A model generated the notes under the pieces. The model was not told the DNA's origin. It did no database searches and was given only the letters and a program-made list of their open reading frames with translations. From Streptomyces alanosinicus (GTDB lineage: Bacteria; Actinomycetota; Actinomycetes; Streptomycetales; Streptomycetaceae): a stretch of 64,000 nucleotides of DNA. The translations under genes and the position numbers were made by a program. The stretch spans positions 434,001-498,000 of the forward strand of contig NZ_BMVG01000001.1 in assembly GCF_014650595.1 (NCBI RefSeq), written 5' to 3'. Of the stretch, positions 34,115-42,448 are shown one piece after another (within the stretch, counting starts at the first letter, position 1; each line of letters begins with the position of its first letter).

Positions 34115-35089
34115 TCATGTGCCGTCGCCCGCCGCGGCAGCCGCAGGCCGCTGCGGCGGGCAGGCTTCGGCTTGGGCTTGGGCTTGGGCTTCGGCTTCGG
34201 CTTCGGCTTCGGCTTCGGCTTCGGCCCAGAACGCCGTCAGAGTCGCGGCCAGGGCATCGGGGTTGTCGTGGTGCGGCAGATGTCCGGCCCCGGGGACGAC
34301 GCTGTGGCGTGCGCCGAGGCGCCGGGCCAGTGCCTCGGTGCGGTCCGCGGGGACCAGCGGGTCCTGCGCGCCGCCCACCACCAGCATCCGGATGCCCTCG
34401 GCACGCAGCACGGTGACGAGATCCGGTGCGGCGGCGGCCGAGGCCAGCCGGGTGAGGCCCATCGGGTGGCTGCGGGCCAGCCGCTGCCGGATCACGGCCC
34501 GGCGCTCGTCGGTCACCGTGCCGCGGTGCTGTAGCGCCACCAGCCGCTCCCAGTCGGCGGACTCCGCCTCACCGGCCGCCACGGTGCCGTCCCAGCAGGG
34601 GGCGACGAGGGTGAGACTGCGGTACGTCGACGGTGCGAACCGCTCCCGGGCGCGGGCCTGGGCCACCGCGGTGGCCGCCACCAGGGCGCCGGCCCCGTGC
34701 CCGACGAGATGCACGGGCTTACGGGCGCACGCCGCCGTCGTCGCGACGGCCAGATCGGTGGCCAGCGCCTCGACGCCGTACACGGCGGGGTCGTCGGGGC
34801 CGGGGGTCTCGTTCTGGCCGCACAGGTCCACGGCGAAGAGCCGGTGTCCCGACCCGGCGAGGCGGTGCATCAGCGGCAGGAAGTCCTCCTTGGCGCCGCC
34901 CGCTCCGGACACCAGCGCCGCCCTGCGGCCGTCCCAGTGCGGGCCGGACGGACCCGGGGGGCGGATCTCGACACCCGCCAGCGGACCGTGCGGGGCGGGC
35001 ATCAGCAGCGGGATGACCGTACGCGCGTCGGCTTCCCGGCCATGGGCCTGAGGGCAGTGAGACTGATCGGAATCAGGCGTTCCACACAT
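34115..35089 (-). CDS. Alpha/beta-hydrolase fold protein lacking the nucleophile serine, with repeat tail
   Basis: A 324-aa protein with an alpha/beta-hydrolase layout: RRAALVSGAGGAKEDFLPLMHRLA, HRLFAVDLCGQ, nucleophile elbow VHLVGHGAGALVA, acid loop VGGAQDPLVP, and final VPGAGHLPHHDNP with the histidine. The elbow reads G-H-G-A-G where G-x-S-x-G is expected, so the catalytic serine is replaced by Gly. The C-terminus carries ten Ala-Glu/Ala-Gln dipeptides from a hexanucleotide repeat. It has a strong ribosome site (GGGAGGAAACCC) and probably ends the enediyne-cassette operon, 75 nt after the previous gene. Confidence 0.78.
   Translation of the reverse strand: MCGTPDSDQSHCPQAHGREADARTVIPLLMPAPHGPLAGVEIRPPGPSGPHWDGRRAALVSGAGGAKEDFLPLMHRLAGSGHRLFAVDLCGQNETPGPDDPAVYGVEALATDLAVATTAACARKPVHLVGHGAGALVAATAVAQARARERFAPSTYRSLTLVAPCWDGTVAAGEAESADWERLVALQHRGTVTDERRAVIRQRLARSHPMGLTRLASAAAAPDLVTVLRAEGIRMLVVGGAQDPLVPADRTEALARRLGARHSVVPGAGHLPHHDNPDALAATLTAFWAEAEAEAEAEAEAQAQAQAEACPPQRPAAAAAGDGT
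34164..34223. repeat. GCTTSG hexanucleotide repeat, ten units, in frame
   Basis: Ten tandem copies of GCTTCG or GCTTGG (plus strand) encode the Ala-Glu / Ala-Gln tail of the hydrolase-like gene on the minus strand. It is in frame, so length changes by whole dipeptides would preserve the reading frame. Confidence 0.9.
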
Positions 35090-35094
35090 GGGTT

Positions 35095-35163
35095 TCCTCC
35101 CTTTGGTCTTCTCCGGTGGTCTTCTCCGGGCTTCCTCCTTCGGGCTTCCTCCTTCGGGGGCGC
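35095..35163. repeat. Paired direct repeats with multiple Shine-Dalgarno-like cores
   Basis: GGTCTTCTCCGG occurs twice and GCTTCCTCCTTCGG twice in tandem between the ProC-like and hydrolase-like genes. Read on the coding (minus) strand the units contain GGAGAAG and GAAGGAGGAAG, so the 75-nt gap holds several consecutive ribosome-site-like cores before the genuine one at the hydrolase start. Confidence 0.8.
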
Positions 35164-35164
35164 C

Positions 35165-35863
35165 TCAGGGGCGCAGGATCCGGCATCCCACCAGTCCCGT
35201 CCGCCCGGACTGCGCGTCGATGTGGCGCAGCAGCTGGGCCAGGTGCTCCAGCGAGCGCGCATGCGTGAGGGGTCCGGCCGGCACCGCCTCGAAACCGAGC
35301 GCCTCCACCCAGGCGCAGACCAGTCGCTGCGCCGCCGGATCGTCCACGGCGACGGGTACGCTCGGCCGGGGCCACTCCCCGCGAGCCGCGGGCCCGAGCG
35401 GGCCGAGGGCCTTGGCCGAGACCGTGTTCAGCGCCTTCGCCACCCGCGCCCGGGGCAGGCGCCGGGCCAGCAGCTCCGCCTCGCTCGGCCCCCAGGGACC
35501 GCGTGGCGCGGGCATGTCCCGCCGGGGCATCGCGGGGTTGGACAGCTCCAGCACCACCTTGCCGGCCAGCACCGGTTCCAGCTGCTCCGCCAGCTGCCGC
35601 AGCGGCTCGCCCGGCGGCACCGCGAGCACCACCAGCTCGGCCGCCGCCGCGGCTTGTCCGGGCGTCAGCTGCGCCACCTCCGGCGGCACCCCGGGCCGTC
35701 TGCGGCGGGGCTCGCGCACCCCGGCCAGTACGTCGAGGCCCTGCCGGAGCGCGGCGTGCAGCAGGGCGGACCCCATGCGTCCGCAGCCCACCACGGCGGT
35801 ACGGGCGGGCAGGGACGAGGCCGCACCGGCGCCGCGGCCCGGGCGGGAGTCCGGCTCAGACAC
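35165..35863 (-). CDS. F420-dependent NADP reductase / ProC-like dinucleotide-binding oxidoreductase
   Basis: A 232-aa Rossmann protein with VVGCGRMGSALLHAALRQG, LVVLAVPPGEPLRQLAEQ, VVLELSNPAMPRRD and RVAKALNTVSAKAL, the pattern of the F420-dependent reductase/pyrroline-5-carboxylate reductase N-domain group and a relative of npdG at 9053. Start is GTG 35863, overlapping the E10 stop by 8 nt, so it is translationally coupled to the enediyne cassette. A redox role in tailoring the polyene is inferred from position only. Confidence 0.78.
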   Translation of the reverse strand: MSEPDSRPGRGAGAASSLPARTAVVGCGRMGSALLHAALRQGLDVLAGVREPRRRRPGVPPEVAQLTPGQAAAAAELVVLAVPPGEPLRQLAEQLEPVLAGKVVLELSNPAMPRRDMPAPRGPWGPSEAELLARRLPRARVAKALNTVSAKALGPLGPAARGEWPRPSVPVAVDDPAAQRLVCAWVEALGFEAVPAGPLTHARSLEHLAQLLRHIDAQSGRTGLVGCRILRP

Positions 35864-36317
35864 TCCGGTCCACCGCCAGGGCGGGTTCCCGCTCGTAGGG
35901 GCGCAGCGCCTCGGCGAGTTCCCCGGGTACGTCGATCGGCTCCATCCCCTCGGCGGTGCGCCGCATACAGGCGATGGTCTGCTCTCCCCGGGCCACCAGC
36001 TGAGCCGTCCGGTCCTGCAGCCGGTAGTAGTCGAAGAGCATGGTGACCTTGTTCGCTCCGTGGGCGCCGAGCGACATCCGGACCTCCACCTCCTCGGCGG
36101 CGTACAGCTCGGCGAGGAAGTCGCAGCGGCTGGAGACGGTGACCATGGCGAAGTCCTCGCGCAGGGCCCGGAACACGCCCGGTGCCCGCTCGGCGAGGAA
36201 GCGCTCGCGGCAGTGCCCCTGCCACAGGAAGTAGTTACTGAAGTACACGTTCCCGACGAGGTTCGTCTCTTCCAGCGTCACCAGATGCCGGTGGTTGTAC
36301 GTCGTGCGCTGCCACAT
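35856..36317 (-). CDS. Enediyne thioesterase E10 (TEBC family)
   Basis: A 153-aa hotdog-fold thioesterase that releases the polyene chain from the enediyne synthase. Characteristic motifs HRHLVTLEETNLVGNVYFSNY, WQGHCRERFL, and NKVTMLFDYYRL match the CalE7/SgcE10/DynE7 family; the Arg in CRERF and Tyr/Asn in VYFSNY are those conserved in the active site. The ATG at 36317 has GGGAGG 5 nt upstream and lies 83 nt inside the 3' end of the PKS gene, in a different frame. It is the fifth gene of the E3-E4-E5-E-E10 cassette. Confidence 0.94.
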   Translation of the reverse strand: MWQRTTYNHRHLVTLEETNLVGNVYFSNYFLWQGHCRERFLAERAPGVFRALREDFAMVTVSSRCDFLAELYAAEEVEVRMSLGAHGANKVTMLFDYYRLQDRTAQLVARGEQTIACMRRTAEGMEPIDVPGELAEALRPYEREPALAVDRSV

Positions 36318-39300
36318 GTGTGCCTCCCGCTGCTGTCATCACGGCCACGGCGATCACCGGGCCCGGTCCGCCACCGGCGCCGGGCTCCGGTTCCGCCGCG
36401 CCCTCGGGCGCCAGCCGGTCCGGGACCACCGCGGTCGCGATGAGCGAACGCCCGCTGCGGAAGCGGACCCAGCCGTCCTCGAAGATCCCGTCCACGGTCA
36501 CCGGCGTGGTGGGGCCGCGCCCCGCCTTGCCGCCGCACTCGGCCACCGTCCACAGCCGTGCCGCGACGGCGTGCTCCGGTTCGTCCAGCGCCAGGCGCAG
36601 ATGCGCCCACAGGTCCGCGTACGGGGCGCCGAGCGCCGAGCGCACCCCGTCCGCCTCGCCGGGGGTGATCCGCTGCCAGTCCACGGCGACACCGCCCGGG
36701 GCCGTGGCGGTCAGGGTCAGCGGACCGCGGTGGCTGCGCGAGGTCCCGTGCGGTGGCCGCACCGGGGGGACGGTGCGTTCCCGTGCCGCGCCCGCCTCGA
36801 TGCCGAGCGTCAGGGCGGGGTCCAGGCCGAGCGCGAGCGCGCCCCGCTCCAGGTGCACCGCGAGCAGCGGCCCGGTCCAGCGCTCCCGGCGCGGCAGCGG
36901 GCCCACGTCCAGCAGCCGCAGCCGACGCCAGCGGACCAGGAGCCGCCCGCTGTCGTCCACCGCCTCGACGTCCCATTCGTACGCGCCGCCCGCGGACCGG
37001 CGCTCCCGGGCGTGCACCGTGACGTCCCCGTCGGCGCCGGCCGGGCCCGGTTCGGCGGCCTGGAACTCCGCGCAGCCCACGGGCAGCAGCCGGCGGCCCG
37101 GGACACAGGCCTGGAGCGCGTGGATCGTCGCGTCGTTGCGGCCGGGGCTGCCGAGGAGCAGGCCCTGGGCCAGCCCCGCGGCGAACCAGCCCGCCTCGAC
37201 GGCCTGGCCCAGCCGGGCCCTGACCTGCCGGGCCCGCAGGCCGTGGAGCCGCTCGACCCGCCGGAAGCGGCCGGTGTGGAAGTAGAGCGGCCCGTAGAGA
37301 TCCGCGGCCGGGACCTCGGGCTCGTCGCCGGTCACCGGCGCCAGGGACGGCGCGTCGTCCGTCGGCTCGGTGTCGCCGGCGGCGGCCGGCAGCGGGAAGA
37401 CGGCGCGGAAGTGGTCCGCGCGGAACGCCGTCTCGTCGCTGCGCAGCACCACGGTGACGGCGCCGTCCTCGGCGAGCGCGCACAGCCGCAGGGTGCGGGG
37501 GCCGCCGGCCGCCGATGTCACGGGCCGGTCGAAGGTCACCTCACGGCAGCGGCGCAGCGGCCGGCCCGCGAGGACGGAGGCGGCCTGGGCCATCGCCTCC
37601 AGACCGACGACGGCGGGCAGCACCGGCAGCCCGTCGACGCGGTGGTCGCGCAGATACGGGTCGGTGGCCTCGGTCAGCACGTTGTCCACGACGAGTTCCA
37701 CGCCCGGGTAGTGGATCCGCGGCCGGGTCAGGAACCGGGTGGCGGAGCCGGCCGCGCCTTCGGGGAGCGGCCGCGGCGGCAGTCCCATGCGTCCGTGCAC
37801 GGTCACCGCGGTGGGCAGGTCCCGGGCGGCGGCCAGCCGCAGCAACAGGTCCAGGCCCTGCTCGACGGGGATCGGCGTGACATCGCCGCGGGCCAACCGG
37901 TCCACCACGCCGAGCCGTTCGCCCATGCCCACGCCGGCCCACACCGACCAGTCGAGCACCAGGGTGCGGCAGCCGGGCAGGTCACGGGCCTCGTCCTGGA
38001 GCATCTGACGCAGCCGGCCGTTGGCGAGCGCGTAGTGGCACTCGCCCGCGAGGCCGTAGCGGCCGATCACCGAGCCGAACCCGATCAGCAGGCGCAGCCG
38101 GCCGCGGTCCACCGCGGCCAGCAGATGCGCCAGACCCGTCGTCTTCGGTGCCAGGTGCGCCCGTACGTCGGTCTCGGTGAGGTCGTCGAAGCGTCGCGGC
38201 TGGTTGATGCCGGCGGCGTGCAGCACGGCGGTGACCGGGCCCAGTTCGCGCTCCACCTCCGCGACCGCGTCCGCGGTGGCGTGCGGGTCGGTGATGTCCG
38301 TCCGCTGATAGCGGACCGTGGCGCCTAGTTCGGCGAGCCGTTCCAGGTTCCGCCGCAGCACCGCGTCCGCGGCCGGATCACCGCGGCCGAGCAGGGCGAG
38401 CGAGACCCCGGTCGTCCGGGCGAACGCGGCGGCGGCCTCGAAGCCCAGCCCCTTGCCGCCGCCGCTGACCAGCAGGACGTCCCGCGGGCCGAGCACCGGT
38501 TCGGCGCCGGGGTCCGGTTCGGGCAGCGGCATGGCGACCGGTTCGGCGCAGCTGCCGTCCTCGCACACCACCAGTTCCCGCAGCACTCCGGGTTCGGCGC
38601 CCGCGACGGCCGCGGCGGCCGTCAGGCCCGCCTCGGTCGGCGGGACGCGCAGCACGGTGATGCCGAGTCGCGGGTGTTCCTGGTGCAGACTGCCCGCGAA
38701 GCCGGACAGGGCCGGTCCATGCGTGACGAGGACGAGCCGGCCGTCGCCGGCGAGGGCCGAGCGGGCCGCGCCGAGGAGCCCGGCGAGCCCCTCCGGCGCC
38801 TCCGCGTCGGGCACGTAGAGCAGTTCGGCCCGGCCCGTCGGCTCGCCGGCGGGCAGCCGCAGGGCGTCGGCGCCGGGCGCCGGTCCCCGGGGGGCCGCGA
38901 GGGTGACCCGGCCGGGGCGGTCGGCGGGAGCCGGGGCGGGCACCGCGACGGGACGCAGTTCCTCGGCGAAGCAGCGGATCCAGGGCGCGGCCCCCGGGAC
39001 GATCGCCTCCGGGCCGTCGCCGCTGCCGGCTCCGGGAAGCGCGCGCACCACCTCGATGATCTCGGCGAGCGACGCGTCCGCCATGGTCAGCGGCGCGGCC
39101 GGGGGTTCACGACCCGCCGCGCGGGCGGCCTCGGCAACCAGCTGGGTCACCTTCAGCGAGGACAGATGGAGGTCGCTGAGCAGCCGCTGGTCCGGCGTGA
39201 GCGCCGCCGGCTCGAACTCCGTGGCCTGGGCGACCAGCCGCAGCACAAGCCCGGCGACGTCCTCCCCACAGGGGCGGCCGACGGGTTCGGGCGGTCCGGC

Positions 39301-42300
39301 GGGCGACGCCGACGGCTCGGTGTGTACGGGCTGTTCGGTGTCCGGGACGGCGAACGACTCGGCGGAGACGGACCGTTCGGCGGGACCCGCCGCCCCGGGA
39401 GTCCGATCGGCCGAGGCGGCCGGGCCGGTCGCGCCGGTCCCGCCGGTCGCGCCGGTCGCGCCGGTCCCGCCGGTCGCGCCGGTCCCGCCGGTCGCGCCGG
39501 TCCCGCCGGTCGCGCCGGTCCCGCCGGTCGCGCCGGTCGCGCCGGTCCCGCCGGTCGCGCCGCTCGGGCCGCTCGGGCCGGCCGAGGCCGCCGGGGCCGC
39601 CGGGGCCGCCGGGGCCGCCGGGGCCGCCGGCATGGTGGCGGGGCCGGTTGTGGGGCCGGTCGTGGGACGGGCGCAGGGGTTGCTGATGAACACCCGCTCC
39701 CGCCACGGGTCCACGGGGCGGCTCTCACGGCCCTCGAACAGCGCCTCGGCCGAGGCGAGCGCCCCGCAGGCGAAGAGCGCGGCCGCCGTCCGCGCGCGTG
39801 GCCCGGGCCCCGGCGCCCCGACCTCCAGGGACACCGTGGGCACACCGCTGGGGGCGGCGAGCGCCGCGAGGGCCCGGCCGGGGCCGGTCTCGCAGAACAG
39901 GTCCGTCCACCCGGCGGCCGCGCGGACCGCGTCCCAGAACCGCACCGGTGCCGTCATCTGCGCGGACAGCAGTTCCTGCAGCTCCGTTCCCCCCACGCGG
40001 CAGACGCCGCCGGTCACGCCGGACAGCAGTGTGCCGCGGGGCACCGCGAATCCGGTGGCGCGGACCAGGGGCGCGAACTTCTGCGCCGCGGTGGCGACGG
40101 CGGGCGAGTGGAAGGCGTGCGCCACGGACAGGCGCAGCGCGTCGATCCCGCGCTCGGCCGCGCGCCGGGCCAGCGCGGCCAGTTCGTCGGCGGGCCCGGC
40201 GACCACGTGAGCCAGCGGCCCGTTGTAGGCGGCGACCACCAGCGAGGTGCCCCGGCACAGCTCCTCGGCGGCGGCGGCGTCGACGGTCAGGGCCAGCATC
40301 CCCGTACCGGGAGCGCAGAGTTCGGCCATCGTCCGGCCGCGCCGGTCCACCAGTTCCAGGCTCTCCCGCGCATCCAGACAGCCCGCCCAGACGAGCGCGG
40401 CGTACTCGCCCAGGCTGTGCCCGAGTGCCGCCTCGGCCCGTACGCCCAGCGTCCGCAGCCAGCGCAGGCCGGTCAACGAGGCCCGATGGACGAGGGACTG
40501 GGCGGCGGCCGTGTCGGCGTCCGGGCGGGGTCCCTCGGCGCCATGGGCGGCGTGGGCGGGGGCCTGGGGCGCGGGCCCGGGGGGAGACCCGCTCGCCGCG
40601 TCCTCGGCCAGGTCGGCGCCGATCGCGCCCGGGCCGGCGGGCAGCGGAGCGCCCTGACCCGGGAACAGCAGCGTGACCCGGCCCGCGCAGGCGTTCCCGG
40701 CCCATACGCCGGGGAGCTGGGCCAGCGTGCCCGGCGCGGACTGGGCGAGCGCGGCCGCGGCGGCCTCGGCGCGCCGGGCGAGCTGCTCGGGGGAATCGGC
40801 GATCAGGGCGGCGCGGACCGGACCGGGGTGGGGTGCCCGGCCCCAGGCGCAGGCCAGGTCGTGGAGTTCGGCGTCGCACAGCCGGGGGGCCAGCCGGGCC
40901 AGGCGGCGCAGCCGGTCCGACAGTTCCCCGGGGCTGTCCGAGCTGAGCAGGATCAGCTCCTGTTCCGGGTCGGCACGGCGGGCGCGCGGAACCGCGGCTC
41001 GGGCGGCGGCCCGCGGCCCCGGGTGCCGGGGCTCGCTCAGCACCACATGGGTGTTGATGCCGCCGAACCCGAAGGCGCTGACTCCGGCGACGCGCGGTCC
41101 GGGCGGCCACTCGGCCGCGTCCGTGAGGATCCGCAGCACCGCGTCCTCGCCGGCGAGTTCGTCGCGCGGGCTGTCGCATCCCGTGGTCGGCGGCAGCACA
41201 CCGCCGTGCACGCTCAGGCATGCCTTGATCAGTCCGGCCAGTCCGGCCGCGGCCTTGGTGTGGCCGATGTTGGCCTTGACCGATCCGAGCGCGGCCGGCC
41301 GCGGGGCCCCGGCGCGCAGGGCGCACAGTGCCTGCAGCTCGATCGCGTCGCCCACGGCCGTACCGGTGCCGTGGCCCTCCACCAGCCCGGTGGCGGCCGG
41401 GTCGATGCCCGCGTGCGCGTAGGCCCGGCGCAGTGCCAGGAGCTGGCCGCGCTGATCGGGGCGGGTGATGCCGCCCGCGCCGTCCGAGGAGATGCCCCAG
41501 CCGCGGATCTCGGCGTAGACGGGCATCCCGGCGGCGGCCGCGTCCCGGCCGCGCATCAGGGCGACGACCCCGCATCCCTCGCCGGGCAGGAAGCCGGTGG
41601 CCTCCTTGTCGTAGATCCGCATCCGGTCCTCGGCCAGCGCGCCGAGCCGCGCGAACCCGACGAGTTCGAACGGGTCGAGGCTGATGTCCACGCCGCCGGC
41701 CAGCACCAGGTCCGCGCTGCCCTCGCGCAGCCGGCCGCAGGCCGTGGTCACGGCGAGCAGCGAGGAGGCGCAGGCCCCGTCCACGGTGAAGCCGCCGCCG
41801 TGGAAGTCGAACTGGTTGCAGATCCGGCCCGCGATGGTGTTGGCGAGGCCGCCGGCCAGGAACTCGTCGTCGGGTGCGGGGAACGGCTCCAGGTAGCGCT
41901 CGGCGGTCTTGGCCAGCAGCTTCTCGCGCTGTGTCCCGGTGAGTCCCTCCTCCGCCAGAACGCCGTCGAGCACGGCCCGCACATACGGCCAGCGCAGCCG
42001 CAGGGTGCGGGCGCGGGTGACCTCGCCGGTGAGGGTGTTGCCCATGACCACCGCGACCCGGTCCCGGTCGAGGCCGGCGCCGCCGGGCGCCCCGGCGTCC
42101 TCCAGCGCGCGGGCCGCGGTCTCCAGCGCGAGCCAGTGGGCGGGGTCCGTGGCGCGGTGCACCGCGCCGGGCACACGGAAGGCGCCCCGGTCGAAGTGCC
42201 AGCCCTCCAGCAGGGCGGCTCTGGTCCCGTAGATGCTGTCGGGGTCGCGGCGCGTCGGGTCGGCGTAGTCCTCGACGGCGAGGCGTTCCGCGGGCAGCCG

Positions 42301-42429
42301 CCGGAACGCGCGCCGTCGGCGCAGGACGAGGTCCCACAGCTGTGCGGGGTCGTCGGCATCGGGATAGCGGCAGGCCATTCCCACGACGGCGATGCCGTCG
42401 TGGGAAACCGTGCTCTCGTACGGGGACAA
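36235..42429 (-). CDS. Iterative enediyne-type polyketide synthase (PKSE)
   Basis: Iterative type I synthase that builds a conjugated polyene chain. Domain order by residue from the TTG start: KS about 8-460 (Cys near 218 in DGACASSL), AT 560-880 (GHSLGEYAA at ~672), low-complexity linker ~935-1003, ACP ~1060-1130 (DLHLSSLKVTQL), KR ~1200-1500 (GGGKGLGFE at ~1325; Tyr in ECHYALAN), DH ~1580-1850 (LRDHRVDGLPVLP), and a C-terminal phosphopantetheinyl transferase-like domain ~1850-2020. The TTG at 42429 has AGGAGAG 8 nt upstream; no ATG or GTG fits. 2,064 aa, longer than the usual ~1,900, partly because of the linker and a C-terminal extension into E10. Confidence 0.94.
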   Translation of the reverse strand: MSPYESTVSHDGIAVVGMACRYPDADDPAQLWDLVLRRRRAFRRLPAERLAVEDYADPTRRDPDSIYGTRAALLEGWHFDRGAFRVPGAVHRATDPAHWLALETAARALEDAGAPGGAGLDRDRVAVVMGNTLTGEVTRARTLRLRWPYVRAVLDGVLAEEGLTGTQREKLLAKTAERYLEPFPAPDDEFLAGGLANTIAGRICNQFDFHGGGFTVDGACASSLLAVTTACGRLREGSADLVLAGGVDISLDPFELVGFARLGALAEDRMRIYDKEATGFLPGEGCGVVALMRGRDAAAAGMPVYAEIRGWGISSDGAGGITRPDQRGQLLALRRAYAHAGIDPAATGLVEGHGTGTAVGDAIELQALCALRAGAPRPAALGSVKANIGHTKAAAGLAGLIKACLSVHGGVLPPTTGCDSPRDELAGEDAVLRILTDAAEWPPGPRVAGVSAFGFGGINTHVVLSEPRHPGPRAAARAAVPRARRADPEQELILLSSDSPGELSDRLRRLARLAPRLCDAELHDLACAWGRAPHPGPVRAALIADSPEQLARRAEAAAAALAQSAPGTLAQLPGVWAGNACAGRVTLLFPGQGAPLPAGPGAIGADLAEDAASGSPPGPAPQAPAHAAHGAEGPRPDADTAAAQSLVHRASLTGLRWLRTLGVRAEAALGHSLGEYAALVWAGCLDARESLELVDRRGRTMAELCAPGTGMLALTVDAAAAEELCRGTSLVVAAYNGPLAHVVAGPADELAALARRAAERGIDALRLSVAHAFHSPAVATAAQKFAPLVRATGFAVPRGTLLSGVTGGVCRVGGTELQELLSAQMTAPVRFWDAVRAAAGWTDLFCETGPGRALAALAAPSGVPTVSLEVGAPGPGPRARTAAALFACGALASAEALFEGRESRPVDPWRERVFISNPCARPTTGPTTGPATMPAAPAAPAAPAAPAASAGPSGPSGATGGTGATGATGGTGATGGTGATGGTGATGGTGATGATGGTGATGPAASADRTPGAAGPAERSVSAESFAVPDTEQPVHTEPSASPAGPPEPVGRPCGEDVAGLVLRLVAQATEFEPAALTPDQRLLSDLHLSSLKVTQLVAEAARAAGREPPAAPLTMADASLAEIIEVVRALPGAGSGDGPEAIVPGAAPWIRCFAEELRPVAVPAPAPADRPGRVTLAAPRGPAPGADALRLPAGEPTGRAELLYVPDAEAPEGLAGLLGAARSALAGDGRLVLVTHGPALSGFAGSLHQEHPRLGITVLRVPPTEAGLTAAAAVAGAEPGVLRELVVCEDGSCAEPVAMPLPEPDPGAEPVLGPRDVLLVSGGGKGLGFEAAAAFARTTGVSLALLGRGDPAADAVLRRNLERLAELGATVRYQRTDITDPHATADAVAEVERELGPVTAVLHAAGINQPRRFDDLTETDVRAHLAPKTTGLAHLLAAVDRGRLRLLIGFGSVIGRYGLAGECHYALANGRLRQMLQDEARDLPGCRTLVLDWSVWAGVGMGERLGVVDRLARGDVTPIPVEQGLDLLLRLAAARDLPTAVTVHGRMGLPPRPLPEGAAGSATRFLTRPRIHYPGVELVVDNVLTEATDPYLRDHRVDGLPVLPAVVGLEAMAQAASVLAGRPLRRCREVTFDRPVTSAAGGPRTLRLCALAEDGAVTVVLRSDETAFRADHFRAVFPLPAAAGDTEPTDDAPSLAPVTGDEPEVPAADLYGPLYFHTGRFRRVERLHGLRARQVRARLGQAVEAGWFAAGLAQGLLLGSPGRNDATIHALQACVPGRRLLPVGCAEFQAAEPGPAGADGDVTVHARERRSAGGAYEWDVEAVDDSGRLLVRWRRLRLLDVGPLPRRERWTGPLLAVHLERGALALGLDPALTLGIEAGAARERTVPPVRPPHGTSRSHRGPLTLTATAPGGVAVDWQRITPGEADGVRSALGAPYADLWAHLRLALDEPEHAVAARLWTVAECGGKAGRGPTTPVTVDGIFEDGWVRFRSGRSLIATAVVPDRLAPEGAAEPEPGAGGGPGPVIAVAVMTAAGGTHVAAHDVQPPASGDAGRDEPRRERVLQ
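39425..39640. repeat. Collagen-like Gly-X-Thr repeat region inside the PKS gene
   Basis: About fifteen 9-bp units, GCCGGTCGC or GCCGGTCCC on the plus strand (39425-39560), encode Gly-Ala-Thr and Gly-Gly-Thr triplets in the PKS. They are followed, further toward the AT domain, by GPSGPS and Ala-Ala-Pro units encoded around 39570-39635. All units are multiples of three, so copy-number change would not break the frame. The tract sits between AT and ACP, a normally short linker. Confidence 0.92.
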
Positions 42430-42448
42430 CGGCGACTCTCCTAGCCAG

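Noticed and set aside
39425..39560. Regular short repeats resembling a CRISPR array
   Set aside because: The 9-bp units are contiguous with no spacers, in frame with the PKS, and encode a Gly-X-Thr tract.
38674..42444. 1,256-codon plus-strand open frame opposite the PKS gene
   Set aside because: It is the antisense shadow of the PKS in a high-GC genome. Its composition is low complexity (Gly/Arg/Gln-rich), with no domain and no ribosome site; the minus frame has clear KS, AT, ACP, KR and DH motifs.
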